Positions 17,946-27,086 of a DNA stretch of 64,000 nucleotides are shown in pieces; the stretch's first letter is position 1; the number at the start of each line of letters is the position of its first letter. Below the pieces are notes generated by a model, which searched no databases, was not told the origin of the DNA, and saw only the letters and a program-made list of their open reading frames with translations. A program made the translations under genes and the position numbers. Origin of the DNA: Paenibacillus sp. E222 (GTDB lineage: Bacteria; Bacillota; Bacilli; Paenibacillales; Paenibacillaceae); assembly GCF_013401555.1 (NCBI RefSeq), contig NZ_CP058552.1, positions 6,572,001 to 6,636,000 of the forward strand, written 5' to 3'.

Positions 17946-19139
17946 CTACGAATCCTGAAGTGCCTGATCCAGATCCGCAATCAGGTCATCGATGTCTTCC
18001 AGACCAACCGAGAACCGCAGTAATCCGTCAGTTATACCCCGATCGCGGCGAACCTCAGTCGGCATTGCCGCATGAGACATCATCGCAGGATAAGACAAGA
18101 TACTTTCAACCGCACCCAAACTCACGGCAACAATTGGCAATTTCACACGGTTAAGTACAGCCTTGGCCCGATCTCCAGATCCAACGTCAAACGACACGAC
18201 AGCGCCGTATCCGCTTGACTGACGTTCATGAGCTTCACGGCCGGGATGATCCAGCAGTCCCGGATAAAATACAGCCGTAATATCACTGCGTCCACTGAGC
18301 CAAGCTGCCAGCTTGGCTGTGCTCTGTTCACTGTGTGCCATGCGCGCACCCAAGGTTTTCATGCCCCGCATCAGCAGCCAGGATTCCTGGGCACCAAGCA
18401 CAGTTCCAAGTCCATTCTGCAATTGTTTTAGCTGTCTACCCAGTGAATCCGTACGAGCAACGGCTAAACCTGCCAGCACATCACTGTGCCCGCCAAGAAA
18501 CTTGGTTGCACTATGTACGACAATATCCACTCCGAGCTCAATCGGCCGTTGGTAATAAGGCGTCATGAAGGTGTTATCGAGAATGGAGATTAGCTCATGT
18601 TCCTGTGCCCAGGAGGTGACAGCAGCAATATCCGTGATCCGAAGTGTCGGGTTGGATGGTGTTTCCATATAGACTGCCTTCGTATTCGGTTTGAGCGCTG
18701 CCTTTACTTCCTCAATATTGGTCATATCCACAAAGGTAGTCTCTATCTGCATCCGACTCAGAATAGAAGTAAGCAGTCGATACGTACCTCCATATACATC
18801 TTCCGTCACAATCATGTGATCCCCTGCCGAGAACATCATGAACACACTGGAGATGGCAGCCATGCCGGAGGAATAAGCAAATCCGCGTGCTCCACCTTCC
18901 AATAAAGTAATGTAATCCTCCAATGCCTGACGAGTCGGGTTACCCGAACGGCTATAGTCATGTTGAGGTGGATTAAAAATATCAAAATGATGGAATGTCG
19001 AGGCCTGGTAAATGGGTACACTGGAAGCCCCGGTGGTTTTATCGATTTCGTCACCGAAATGAAGCAGCTTGGTATCGAACTTCAGGTCGGAATGAACATT
19101 CCGTTCATGATTGTTGGCATTATTGTTTTGCTCACTCAT
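17946..19139 (-). CDS. metC: Cystathionine beta-lyase MetC
   Basis: A 397-residue PLP enzyme of the Cys/Met metabolism family that cleaves cystathionine to homocysteine. The PLP lysine is in HSATKFLGGHSD, and the cofactor aspartate in ISILDNTFMTPYY. SRSGNPTR binds phosphate in this family. ATG 19139 has AGGGGGAA before it and overlaps the end of metI by eight bases. It is the third gene of the metA-metI-metC operon behind the SAM-I riboswitch. MetI and MetC are paralogues, so the split of functions follows Bacillus gene order (metI then metC) and is partly inference. Confidence 0.9.
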   Translation of the reverse strand: MSEQNNNANNHERNVHSDLKFDTKLLHFGDEIDKTTGASSVPIYQASTFHHFDIFNPPQHDYSRSGNPTRQALEDYITLLEGGARGFAYSSGMAAISSVFMMFSAGDHMIVTEDVYGGTYRLLTSILSRMQIETTFVDMTNIEEVKAALKPNTKAVYMETPSNPTLRITDIAAVTSWAQEHELISILDNTFMTPYYQRPIELGVDIVVHSATKFLGGHSDVLAGLAVARTDSLGRQLKQLQNGLGTVLGAQESWLLMRGMKTLGARMAHSEQSTAKLAAWLSGRSDITAVFYPGLLDHPGREAHERQSSGYGAVVSFDVGSGDRAKAVLNRVKLPIVAVSLGAVESILSYPAMMSHAAMPTEVRRDRGITDGLLRFSVGLEDIDDLIADLDQALQDS

Positions 19140-20319
19140 GATGCGTTCCCCCTTCAATCTCCTGCTGTGCAGCTGTAAGTGCGTTGCCCAGATCGGCAAT
19201 CAGATCATCGGCGTGCTCGATCCCAACAGAGAAGCGCAACAGACGGTCATCTACACCTACAGCGTCACGAATTTCAATCGGAATATCCGCATGGGTCTGT
19301 ACCGCAGGATAGGTCATCAACGACTCTACACCCCCGAGGCTTTCCGCAAAAGCAATCAGTTTGATGTGACGCAGCAATGGTTCAACATAACGAGCATCCT
19401 TTACTTTGAAAGAGAAAATGCCTGTGTTCCCGCTGGACTGTTTATTCTGTATTTCAAATCCGGGATGATCCGACAATCCTGGATGATACACTTCATCAAC
19501 GGCTGGATGCTCCAAAAGGTACTTGGCAATCGTCAAGGCATTATACTCATGTCGCTCCATGCGAAGAGCGAGTGTCTTCATGCCTTTCATCAGCTGATAG
19601 GAGTCGCTTGGAGACAACACTGCTCCAATGGAATTGTGCAGGACTGCCATTTCGGCCGACAACTCTTCCCCTTTGGTAATAATCAATCCGGCAAGTACAT
19701 CATTATGACCACCCAGATACTTTGTGGCACTATGGATGATGATATCGGCACCGAGTTCAATTGGACGCTGGAAGAAAGGAGTCAGTAGTGTATTATCCAC
19801 AATGGTCAGCAAGTTGTGGCTCTTGGCCCAGGAGCATACCGCTTCCACATCCGTAATCATCATTAATGGATTGGTTGGTGTCTCAATAAATACCGCTTTT
19901 GTATTCGGCTGACGAATACTTTCCAGAGCTGCCAGATCATTGGTATCGACGTAACTTGCCGTCACACCAAATCTAGATAGGATGCGCTCTAGCAAACGAT
20001 ACGTTCCGCCGTACAGATCCAGCGATACAATCAGATGATCCCCTTGTCCAAATAAGGCGAAAATCGTTTGCAAGGCAGCCATGCCGGAGCTACAGGCAAA
20101 TCCGGCGTCACCGGATTCCAACGCTGCCGCTGCTTCTTCCAACACTTTACGGGTTGGATTGGTCGTACGAATATAATCAAATCCCGTGCTTTGTCCAAGC
20201 TTGGGGTGGCGAAACGCAGTGGATTGATAGATCGGAAAATTAATGGCGCCTGTTACCGGTTCATTGATAGACCCAATTTGGGCCAATCGGCTTTCGATTT
20301 TCAACTTGTTGTCTTCCAT
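19132..20319 (-). CDS. metI: Cystathionine gamma-synthase / O-acetylhomoserine thiolyase MetI
   Basis: A 395-residue PLP enzyme that joins O-acetylhomoserine with cysteine (or sulfide). The PLP lysine is in HSATKYLGGHND, with the cofactor aspartate in TIVDNTLLTPFF. TNPTRKVLEE is the usual phosphate-binding region. AGGAGG precedes ATG 20319. It starts 24 bases after metA and overlaps metC. Because metA here looks acetyl-specific, O-acetylhomoserine is the expected substrate. Confidence 0.92.
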   Translation of the reverse strand: MEDNKLKIESRLAQIGSINEPVTGAINFPIYQSTAFRHPKLGQSTGFDYIRTTNPTRKVLEEAAAALESGDAGFACSSGMAALQTIFALFGQGDHLIVSLDLYGGTYRLLERILSRFGVTASYVDTNDLAALESIRQPNTKAVFIETPTNPLMMITDVEAVCSWAKSHNLLTIVDNTLLTPFFQRPIELGADIIIHSATKYLGGHNDVLAGLIITKGEELSAEMAVLHNSIGAVLSPSDSYQLMKGMKTLALRMERHEYNALTIAKYLLEHPAVDEVYHPGLSDHPGFEIQNKQSSGNTGIFSFKVKDARYVEPLLRHIKLIAFAESLGGVESLMTYPAVQTHADIPIEIRDAVGVDDRLLRFSVGIEHADDLIADLGNALTAAQQEIEGGTHHE

Positions 20320-20343
20320 TGCAGCATCCTCCTGTAATGTCGA

Positions 20344-21261
20344 TTAGATTTGCGGACCAATATCGTAAGGTGTCTCTTGATACACATAGTAATTGAGCCA
20401 ATTAGAGAATAATAAGTTTGCATGTGCCCGCCAAGTAGCCGGGGGAACACGGGAAGGATCGTCATTCGGGAAATAATGTTTAGGCAGCGCAATGTTCATG
20501 CCTTTAGCTGCATCCCGGTCATATTCCCATTTCAATGAAAGCGGATCATACTCGGCATGTCCGGTTGCAAAAATCTGTTTGCCGTCTTTGGTAGCAACCA
20601 GGAAAATTCCTGCTTCCTCAGACTCAGCCAATATTTCAAGGTTATCATTTTTTTCAATATCTTCACGGCGCACTTCCGTATGGCGGGAATGCGGAACGTT
20701 GAATACTTCATCAAATCCGCGCAGCAGCTGCACATTGGATCTGTTGATCGTATGTGAGAATACACCGAAACATTTTTCATCCAGCGGAACTTTGGGAACT
20801 CCGAAATGATGGTATAAACCCGCTTGGGAAGCCCAACATATATGCATAGTCGAAGTCACATTGGTTTTGGTCCATTCGAAGATCTCCTGGATTTCTTTCC
20901 AGTAGTTCACGTCTTCAAAGTCCATTTGCTCTACAGGAGCGCCTGTAATGATCATGCCGTCAAAGCGGCGGTGTTCGATCTCATCAAAGGTTTTGTAGAA
21001 CAAGTCCAAATATTCCTGCGATGTGTTTTTGGACGTATGAGACTTCGGATGAACCAGAACGATATCTACCTGAATGGGTGTGTTACCCACCAGACGAAGC
21101 AATTGTGTTTCTGTCGTTTCCTTTGTAGGCATCAGGTTTAATATAGCGATACGCAGCGGACGGATATCCTGCTTATAAGCGGATGTCTCGTCCATGACAA
21201 AGATGTTCTCTCCTGCAAGTACTTCCTTGGCAGGCAGTGTGTCTGGAATTTTGATTGGCAT
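20344..21261 (-). CDS. metA: Homoserine O-acetyltransferase MetA
   Basis: A 305-residue enzyme that activates homoserine for methionine synthesis. The catalytic residues C142 ([10 protein letters not shown]), H235 and E237 (ATGHAEYDP) are present. Position 111 is glutamate (GAPVE). In characterised MetA proteins Glu111 goes with acetyl-CoA and Gly111 with succinyl-CoA, so this should be the acetyl form despite the historical name. ATG 21261 is preceded by AAGGAGGAG; the in-frame extension upstream runs into the leader and is not likely translated. It is the first gene of the operon, directly under the SAM-I riboswitch. Confidence 0.94.
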   Translation of the reverse strand: MPIKIPDTLPAKEVLAGENIFVMDETSAYKQDIRPLRIAILNLMPTKETTETQLLRLVGNTPIQVDIVLVHPKSHTSKNTSQEYLDLFYKTFDEIEHRRFDGMIITGAPVEQMDFEDVNYWKEIQEIFEWTKTNVTSTMHICWASQAGLYHHFGVPKVPLDEKCFGVFSHTINRSNVQLLRGFDEVFNVPHSRHTEVRREDIEKNDNLEILAESEEAGIFLVATKDGKQIFATGHAEYDPLSLKWEYDRDAAKGMNIALPKHYFPNDDPSRVPPATWRAHANLLFSNWLNYYVYQETPYDIGPQI

Positions 21262-21446
21262 GGTGGTTCTAACTCCTCCTTGTGCATAAATAGATGCAGC
21301 CACTGCAGGTGCGATACGCTTCGCATCCGTACAGTTATAGGCTGCCATGAGCTTGCCTGCAGGCGCTGAATTGCAACCACATTGCTGTCGGCAGGCTCAA
21401 GTTCCTTAGCGAAAATCACTGCTGAGAAGTCGGTGCATATAACAAA

Positions 21447-21622
21447 GACCTTCCTCGGATTCCGAGAAAGGTCATATGTAAATAGATATGCGCCTCTCTC
21501 ATCTCTCAGTTACAACAGTGTCACTCGGACACTTGGTCGCTGCAAGAATTAGCACCGTGCGGTATACCGCCGGTTGCCGGGTTTCATCGGGCCAGTCCCT
21601 CCACCTACTCTTGATAAGATTT
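21447..21622 (-). promoter_or_regulatory. SAM-I (S-box) riboswitch before metA
   Basis: The minus strand carries the S-box landmarks in order: CTTATCAAGAG, GGTGGAGGGACTGGCCC, GATGAAACCCGGCAACC and GTGCTAATTC. A perfect-looking terminator (GACCTTTCTCGG with CCGAGGAAGGTC, 21473-21447) follows. SAM binding would form the terminator and shut off metA-metI-metC. The aptamer spans about 21485-21622. Confidence 0.96.
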
Positions 21623-21784
21623 CGCTTTATTCAATTGTAAAAACTAGTGTGGTTCACCCTTTACTTTAAGACATTAATCCCCTCACGTCAAGGTGTAGTT
21701 CTATGCATGTTCCTCAGGATCGGAACCGTTCATCATCCGTTGTCATACACTGCTCCAGGGCGCGAAATCGACACATTTTTGCGC

Positions 21785-21813
21785 TTGAAAGGACCCTGTA
21801 CCAGCGGTATACT
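21785..21813 (+). promoter_or_regulatory. SigA-type promoter of corA
   Basis: TTGAAA at 21785-21790 and TATACT at 21808-21813 are separated by exactly 17 bases. This predicts a start near 21820 and a leader of about 250 bases before corA. Confidence 0.65.
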
Positions 21814-21855
21814 AGACAAGTGTTATAAACCCTTATGTGAGAGGTGACATATTCA

Positions 21856-21954
21856 ATGGATGGCGACCCGAGGCCTGACTGGCAGCCGAATTCCGACAAA
21901 CTGCATAGAGAATTGATATCAGCATGCCGGCAGCGGGACGTTACTTCCGTTTGA
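21856..21954 (+). CDS. Candidate 32-residue leader peptide before corA
   Basis: A short frame, MDGDPRPDWQ... to a TGA at 21952, lies inside the corA leader. GAGAGGTGA ends seven bases before its ATG, a site as good as that of most full genes here. The peptide is acidic and proline-containing at the N-terminus and basic near its end. Codons 25-27 (CGG CAG CGG) form the left arm of a nine-pair hairpin whose right arm lies outside the frame, so translation could affect folding. Leader peptides are known for Mg2+ transporter genes in enterobacteria (mgtL, corL). A link here is inference. Confidence 0.45.
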   Translation: MDGDPRPDWQPNSDKLHRELISACRQRDVTSV

Positions 21955-21996
21955 TTATAGAGCGAACGCAGTCCTGACTTCCAGGCTCCGCTGCCG
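21928..21996 (+). promoter_or_regulatory. Long-range hairpin in the corA leader
   Basis: CGGCAGCGG (21928-21936) pairs perfectly with CCGCTGCCG (21988-21996). A second hairpin, CCGCC/GGCGG at 22037-22051, sits just before the corA ribosome binding site. T-rich sequence (TTCTTTTT) follows near 22011. Confidence 0.5.
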
Positions 21997-22073
21997 ACCG
22001 GCTGATCTGTTCTTTTTGCGCCCATATTGATGAAATCCGCCCATTTGGCGGGTGCAGAAGGAGTAGATGAATA

Positions 22074-23009
22074 ATGAAAATCCGGTTGGTAAACAACGGT
22101 GTATTTATTCCGGTGGACGACATTCAGCAGGCGCTGACTCCACCAGCGGAAGGATTTTACTGGATTGATGCGGACGTAGACGATTTGGCGGTACTTCAAC
22201 CCCTTTTCATGATGCATGATCTGGCCGTGGAAGACTGTTTGAGTGACGAAGAACAACGTCCGAAGATTGAAATTTATGAGAGCCATTATTTTATTGTTAT
22301 TAACAGCATTCGTTTCGATGATGAAGAGATTTTCTTACGTGCCGTCAACCTGTTCCTTGGCAGACACTTTATTATCAGTGTGACCAAACAGAAAGTCAGC
22401 GAATTGCGGACATTGAAACCAATCCTGTGGGAACAGGAAATCAGTACACCGGATAAGCTGCTCTATCTGCTGGTTGACTTGATTGTTGATAATTATTTTA
22501 CCGTCGGTGACCGAATTGAAGCCCGCATCGAGAAGCTGGAAGAAGACATTCTGATGCATACCAAAAAGTCTCACCTGAATGAGATTATCGGGTTGCGCAG
22601 TGAGATTTTATGGCTGAAGAAAGTGCTGGGGCCTCAGAAAGAGGTCATTAACACACTCAATAAAAAAGATCTGCGTCTTATTGATGATCAACTGCAGAAG
22701 TATTTCAGTGACATTTATGAGAATGCTGTGAAAATATCTGAAACCTTTGAGACTTATCGCGACTTGATGGGGAACTTGCGAGAAGCTTACCAATCCAGTA
22801 TCGCCAATAGGGCGAATGAGATCATGCGTGTGTTCACCGCCATTACCACGGTGTTCATGCCGCTGACCGTGATCACTGGTATCTATGGGATGAACTTCAC
22901 GAACATGCCTGAGCTGAACTGGAAGTATGGTTATTTTGTGGTCATTGGCCTGATGGTTACACTGGGCCTGAGCATGTTCTTTATTTTCCGCAAAAAAGAT
23001 TGGGTTTGA
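22074..23009 (+). CDS. corA: CorA-family magnesium/metal ion channel
   Basis: A 311-residue protein. The cytoplasmic domain is rich in alpha helix, and two C-terminal membrane helices (about 250-270 and 285-305) follow. The selectivity signature is GIYGMNFTNMPEL, with GMN complete. CorA proteins form pentameric Mg2+ (also Co2+, Ni2+) uptake channels. AGAAGGAG precedes ATG 22074. The gene stands alone on the plus strand with its own promoter and an unusually long leader. No M-box riboswitch core is seen. Confidence 0.95.
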   Translation: MKIRLVNNGVFIPVDDIQQALTPPAEGFYWIDADVDDLAVLQPLFMMHDLAVEDCLSDEEQRPKIEIYESHYFIVINSIRFDDEEIFLRAVNLFLGRHFIISVTKQKVSELRTLKPILWEQEISTPDKLLYLLVDLIVDNYFTVGDRIEARIEKLEEDILMHTKKSHLNEIIGLRSEILWLKKVLGPQKEVINTLNKKDLRLIDDQLQKYFSDIYENAVKISETFETYRDLMGNLREAYQSSIANRANEIMRVFTAITTVFMPLTVITGIYGMNFTNMPELNWKYGYFVVIGLMVTLGLSMFFIFRKKDWV

Positions 23010-23015
23010 AATAGC

Positions 23016-23060
23016 AAAAGACGAAGCGCTCCACATCTGGAGAAACGCTTCGTCTTTTTT
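23016..23060. terminator. Bidirectional terminator, corA and HRDC gene
   Basis: AAAGACGAAGCG pairs with CGCTTCGTCTTT, with A/T runs on both sides, between convergent genes. Confidence 0.9.
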
Positions 23061-23108
23061 TAAATTTATTCTATTTTAGAAAAATCCTTCTGCTGATCTA
23101 TCTTAATT

Positions 23109-24110
23109 CTAGCCTGCATTCTGTTCCGTCTCCGTGTGACGGCGAAACCGGATGCGAATCATGCGCAGTCTTTCGTAGACCTGCTCCAGGTTGCTCCCGC
23201 CAGGCTTTTCTTCTCCATACACCTTATGTAACACGGGCTTCAGAAACGTATCCCCCAGCTCCTCGTAGGCACTCCATACTGCCTCTTGCTCCTCTTCGGG
23301 CATGACAGCAAGCTCCGCATCGAGCAGACAATCTGTGTCATACCCCTCCAAATCCAGTGTCTCCAACAGTTCAATTAGCTCCCGCCGGGACAATCCGGAA
23401 CGATTCACGATCTCCTCCAACGTATATCCTTCCTTCATACCTTCAAGTACCTGCTTCCGTGTGGTGAATCTGTCCAGCTCCTGCTTGTATTTCTGCTCTC
23501 TCTGTTTGTACAGCCAGCTCTCATATTCTTGTTCCCTCAGAGCCGTGTACACCCAATCTAGCGGAAAAGATGTGGAACGTTCCATTCCATTCGTAAGCTC
23601 CAGCCATTCAGCACCGTACTCGGAAGCCTTGCTCTCTCCTACGCCAGGCAATTGCATCAATTCATCGATGGTTTGTGGAACAAATGCGCTGATCATGCGT
23701 AACAACCGGTTCGTTGCAATAAAATAGGGGGCCTTCCGGTCCGACGCCGCTCTCTTCCTCCGCCATATGCAAAGATCCATATACAGCCCCTCATTGCCAT
23801 ATAATTCACTGTAACAATGTAGACGCTGACCGCCATAATTGCGCGACTTCAAATCATCATTTTCGTGAAACAAGCCCTGCAGCAAGGGACGATATCCTTC
23901 GCCCATCTGAATAGCTAACTGATGACGATACACATGTAACAGCTCGTCCCACGAACTGCCAGTATACCAGATGGCATCCGTTCGATCTCCTTCCTCATAT
24001 TGGCTCCATCCCAGATGCCACGCCCCTTCTTCTTCACCGATCCACAGCTGGGCATGCTCTTCATTGTGATCTGACATTCTGGATAATCTGTTCATGAAAA
24101 TGACTTCCAT
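23109..24110 (-). CDS. HRDC-domain protein
   Basis: A 333-residue soluble protein. The middle part (about residues 110-180) is an HRDC fold, with LCIWRRKRAASDRKAPYFIA and the helix-hairpin-helix-like LMQLPGVGESKASEYG. A C-terminal helical segment (about 225-260) resembles the helix-turn-helix found after HRDC in some RecQ proteins (YTLEEIVNRSGLSRRELIEL). No helicase or nuclease motor is present. HRDC domains bind nucleic acid, so a DNA or RNA repair role is possible. ATG 24110 follows AAGGAGGGAC; the frame is open further upstream without support. Confidence 0.8.
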   Translation of the reverse strand: MEVIFMNRLSRMSDHNEEHAQLWIGEEEGAWHLGWSQYEEGDRTDAIWYTGSSWDELLHVYRHQLAIQMGEGYRPLLQGLFHENDDLKSRNYGGQRLHCYSELYGNEGLYMDLCIWRRKRAASDRKAPYFIATNRLLRMISAFVPQTIDELMQLPGVGESKASEYGAEWLELTNGMERSTSFPLDWVYTALREQEYESWLYKQREQKYKQELDRFTTRKQVLEGMKEGYTLEEIVNRSGLSRRELIELLETLDLEGYDTDCLLDAELAVMPEEEQEAVWSAYEELGDTFLKPVLHKVYGEEKPGGSNLEQVYERLRMIRIRFRRHTETEQNAG

Positions 24111-24173
24111 TTCTTGTCCCTCCTTCAATAGTTCAGCTCTACACAGTCTCTGTTGTACTAAATTAAGCAGCAC

Positions 24174-24213
24174 AAAAAAACACCTCTCCTGCAAAATCCA
24201 TGCAAGAGAGGTG
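24174..24213 (-). terminator. Terminator of the ROK kinase gene
   Basis: CACCTCTCCTGCA pairs with TGCAAGAGAGGTG, followed by seven T on the minus strand; 80 bases after the kinase stop. Confidence 0.88.
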
Positions 24214-24292
24214 CTTCCTCATTAACCGTGCTATGCTGTTGCTCATATATTACCACAATGGAAAAATTCGTCAACTACTTGTATAAAGCTAT

Positions 24293-25171
24293 TTACTTGT
24301 TCAAAGCCAGTTTCGCCAGCGCAAGCGAACCACACAGTCCCGCATTATCGCCAAGTCCCGGTGAAACGACATATTGGTCAATATCGGACTGAAGTGCAGG
24401 ATGCTGAACGTATCCAGCGAGCAATTCTTGCAGCTTGCTGCGAACCATCGGGAACAGATGCTCTTGCTTCATTACACCGCCGCCCATTACAATTTTCTGC
24501 GGAGTGAGGATCAACACATAGTTCATCAAGGCATGCGCCAGATAATGTGCTTCAATCTCCCAGGCCTTATGATCGGCTGGCAGTTCGTAAGCAGGCTGCT
24601 CCCAACGTTTATTGATGGCAGGACCTGCAGCAAGTCCTTCCAGGCAGTCTCCATGATAAGGACAGAACCCTTCATACGTATCTTCGGGATGCCTGCGTAC
24701 AATGATGTGTCCCATCTCTGGATGTGACAATCCATGGACCATTTTGCCACCTACAACTGCGCCTGCACCAATTCCCGTTCCGACAGTAATATACAGACAG
24801 CTATCCAGACCTTGTGCAGCCCCCCAGGTTGCTTCCCCAAGCGCAGCACCGTTTACATCCGTGTCAAACGTCATCGGTACATCAAAGTGCTCCTTGAGCT
24901 TACCAATCAGGTTGTACTGACCCCAATACGGTTTTGGTGTTGTTGTAATGTAACCATAAGTCGGGCTTCCTTCAATCGGATCAATCGGACCAAATGAACC
25001 TACACCCAAAGCTTCAATGCCTTTACCTTCAAAAAAAGCGATTACTTGAGCCATCGTCTCTTCCGGTGTCGTCGTTGGAAAGCTTACGCGTTCAAGAACT
25101 TCTCCTTCTTCCGTACCGATACCACATACAAATTTGGTTCCTCCAGCTTCAATTGCGCCTAAAATCGTCAT
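24293..25171 (-). CDS. ROK-family fructokinase-like sugar kinase
   Basis: A 292-residue ATP-dependent hexose kinase. ATP binding is by AIEAGGTKFVCGIG at the N-terminus, and the catalytic aspartate is in FDTDVNGAALGE. ROK zinc ligands are in HPEMGHIIVRRHP followed by GFCPYHGDCLEG. The pattern fits the ScrK/GmuE/YdhR fructokinase group rather than glucokinase GlcK. ATG 25171 is preferred to the in-frame GTG at 25180, which nearly touches the GGGAG site. The gene stands alone with its own terminator, so no sugar transport operon hints at the substrate. Confidence 0.87.
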   Translation of the reverse strand: MTILGAIEAGGTKFVCGIGTEEGEVLERVSFPTTTPEETMAQVIAFFEGKGIEALGVGSFGPIDPIEGSPTYGYITTTPKPYWGQYNLIGKLKEHFDVPMTFDTDVNGAALGEATWGAAQGLDSCLYITVGTGIGAGAVVGGKMVHGLSHPEMGHIIVRRHPEDTYEGFCPYHGDCLEGLAAGPAINKRWEQPAYELPADHKAWEIEAHYLAHALMNYVLILTPQKIVMGGGVMKQEHLFPMVRSKLQELLAGYVQHPALQSDIDQYVVSPGLGDNAGLCGSLALAKLALNK

Positions 25172-25249
25172 GTTAGTCACGCTCCCAAGTAGTTTAAAAT
25201 TAAAATGGATTTTCGAATCTGTTCTCTGAACGACGGAACGACAGCATGA

Positions 25250-25945
25250 TTAATCCTGTTCAGCAGTTCCGAGCTTCGCCAATCGCTTTAATAAGGTCTG
25301 CTTCCAGCTGTCGGCTAGTGTTGGAATGGCCAGCAAAGCACGCATACCAGTGACATCCTGCTTCCCCTGATGCATAATTCGATTAGCTTCCAGAATGGTC
25401 ATTGATGCAGGGTCCGTGCTTACTCGTCTGAATATTGCAGAAGAAGTTACCTCGCCCTCTTGCAATACTCGAAAATAAAATCCGGTATGCCCGCTATCCT
25501 GAAAATAAACAGGCAGCTCTTTGTAATCATACCGTGCACCAAGCTTGAAGCAAGGCTGTCTTGGCTGACTGACCTGTACCGTGGCTTCCCCCAATTCATA
25601 TACGTCACCAATCCGGACTTCTTCCTCCATACAGCCTTCAACTGTCAGATTTTCTCCACAAGCTCCCCAGTCCAGCTTGCGATCCATCAGTTGTTCTAGC
25701 GCCGGATAACGACTGTAATCGTATACACAAACCGCCTTGTCAGGCCCACCATGATGCTCCAGATCCGCCTGGGCATCCCCTGTCATTCCGGTGAATGACA
25801 GGAAAACCGGGCTGGATATGGGATGTTTCACAATGCCGCTCATCACTTCGCGCTTCTGGCCAGGCAAGGCCTGAGGCTGCCCTACGTTTACAGCTAATAC
25901 CGCCGTTTTGTTTTCATCTGGCTTCCGGTTATGTGTGAGTGTCAT
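25250..25945 (-). CDS. MOSC-domain protein (YiiM-like)
   Basis: A 231-residue protein with a MOSC beta-barrel (about 25-165) and a C-terminal 3-alpha domain. The conserved cysteine of the MOSC cofactor site is in VSQPRQPCFKLG, and HHGGPDKAVCVYD is the other family signature. E. coli YiiM is a molybdenum-cofactor enzyme that reduces N-hydroxylated compounds, and this protein has the same order of domains. Whether it holds Moco is inferred. The gene is followed by the NAGPA gene in the opposite reading order on the same strand with only 29 bases between. Confidence 0.87.
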   Translation of the reverse strand: MTLTHNRKPDENKTAVLAVNVGQPQALPGQKREVMSGIVKHPISSPVFLSFTGMTGDAQADLEHHGGPDKAVCVYDYSRYPALEQLMDRKLDWGACGENLTVEGCMEEEVRIGDVYELGEATVQVSQPRQPCFKLGARYDYKELPVYFQDSGHTGFYFRVLQEGEVTSSAIFRRVSTDPASMTILEANRIMHQGKQDVTGMRALLAIPTLADSWKQTLLKRLAKLGTAEQD

Positions 25946-25974
25946 CTGATCCTACCTCCCATATTAGCTTTCTT

Positions 25975-27081
25975 TTAACGAACAAAGCCACCAAAAACAA
26001 GTGTATTACTTAACAAGCGGCCGGGGGAAGTAAGCATTTTGCCGCCAGCATACATACCAGAAGATGCACCACCATCCAGGTTCATTGCCTGCTTGGCACC
26101 AAGCTTCTGCATGACAGCAGCCCATTCCTTAATCGTCGCACCTGGCACGGTAGCCAGCATAACCGAACCATCAGCCATAATGGCAATACCGCTTCTTGCG
26201 CCGGAGGCATTGAGAATTTTGGTATCCTTGAAGCCCTCACTCGCTGGATTGACGGCAACTTTGCCGTCTTTCACCAGACGTGGACCTGCGCCCACAGCGG
26301 TGACTACATCTTCCCAAGGGATCTCCTTGCCTGCTGCATTGGTGTATTTATAATTCATCTCTACAGTCGATCCAACGGTGAAGCGGTCCGAAGAAGCTTT
26401 CTGATTCCCCGTGAAGACCAGCACCGAGCCATTCTTCGGAATGGCTACATTGGTATTCGGTACTTTCTTGGTGACAATCCCTTTCTCCATCACAACCGCC
26501 GTACCTCCTTTGAACCCGACTGTGGAACCCCGCTCTGGCGTGTATAACATCGTAATACTCGCATTCGCGGAAGGTGTTCGGTTAATAAAGGTCGCATACC
26601 AACTGCGTGATTTCCCTTCTGTATCTGTTACTTTACCCGTCAGGCTCACTTGAAGCGAATCCATGATGGCAGAGCCATCTTCCTTAAACCCGATCGTAGT
26701 TCCGTATCTTCCAATATGTATAACCTTGCCGTTTGCTATTAACATGCCGTATGGATCTGGAGCTCCGTTATAAGCTTCAAAAAACGCTCCGTTAATGGCC
26801 GCTTGCGCGCCATAAGCTTTGACAATCGAAGGTAATGTTGCGGTCTGACCGACCTGCTTCTTCGCCAATCCTACGGTAACTGGTGTACCCTTGGGAATAC
26901 TAACCGTCTGCACGGTAAAACTGCGTCCTGCTGCTTTTACTTTCTGTACCTTGGTGCTGATTGCCGCTTTGGCATCTGCTGTCTGTGGAGCACTCACCGC
27001 TCCTGAAAGGATTACAGGCAAAGCAAGGACGAGGGCCATAGCCCCTGTCCACCACTTTTTGCCCGTCCGTTTTGTCTGCAT
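25975..27081 (-). CDS. Secreted phosphodiester glycosidase-domain (NAGPA) protein
   Basis: A 368-residue exported protein with a signal peptide (about 10-37, ending SAVSAPQTADA-like). A NAGPA domain occupies about 75-365, with AINGAFFEAYNGAPDPYGML and the C-terminal NLDGGASSGMYAGG, the family signature. NAGPA domains cleave GlcNAc-1-phosphodiesters; bacterial members are linked to exopolysaccharide or wall metabolism. ATG 27081 follows AGGGTGA, six bases after the stop of the exonuclease gene upstream, so the two are probably co-transcribed. The bacterial substrate is unknown. Confidence 0.85.
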   Translation of the reverse strand: MQTKRTGKKWWTGAMALVLALPVILSGAVSAPQTADAKAAISTKVQKVKAAGRSFTVQTVSIPKGTPVTVGLAKKQVGQTATLPSIVKAYGAQAAINGAFFEAYNGAPDPYGMLIANGKVIHIGRYGTTIGFKEDGSAIMDSLQVSLTGKVTDTEGKSRSWYATFINRTPSANASITMLYTPERGSTVGFKGGTAVVMEKGIVTKKVPNTNVAIPKNGSVLVFTGNQKASSDRFTVGSTVEMNYKYTNAAGKEIPWEDVVTAVGAGPRLVKDGKVAVNPASEGFKDTKILNASGARSGIAIMADGSVMLATVPGATIKEWAAVMQKLGAKQAMNLDGGASSGMYAGGKMLTSPGRLLSNTLVFGGFVR

Positions 27082-27086
27082 GCTAC

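Noticed and set aside
19111..19788. Plus-strand open frame of 225 codons
   Set aside because: Antisense to metI and metC, with no start site; both real genes are certain.
21820..22073. Possible M-box Mg2+ riboswitch before corA
   Set aside because: The conserved M-box blocks are absent, although a long structured leader exists; the peptide hypothesis fits better.
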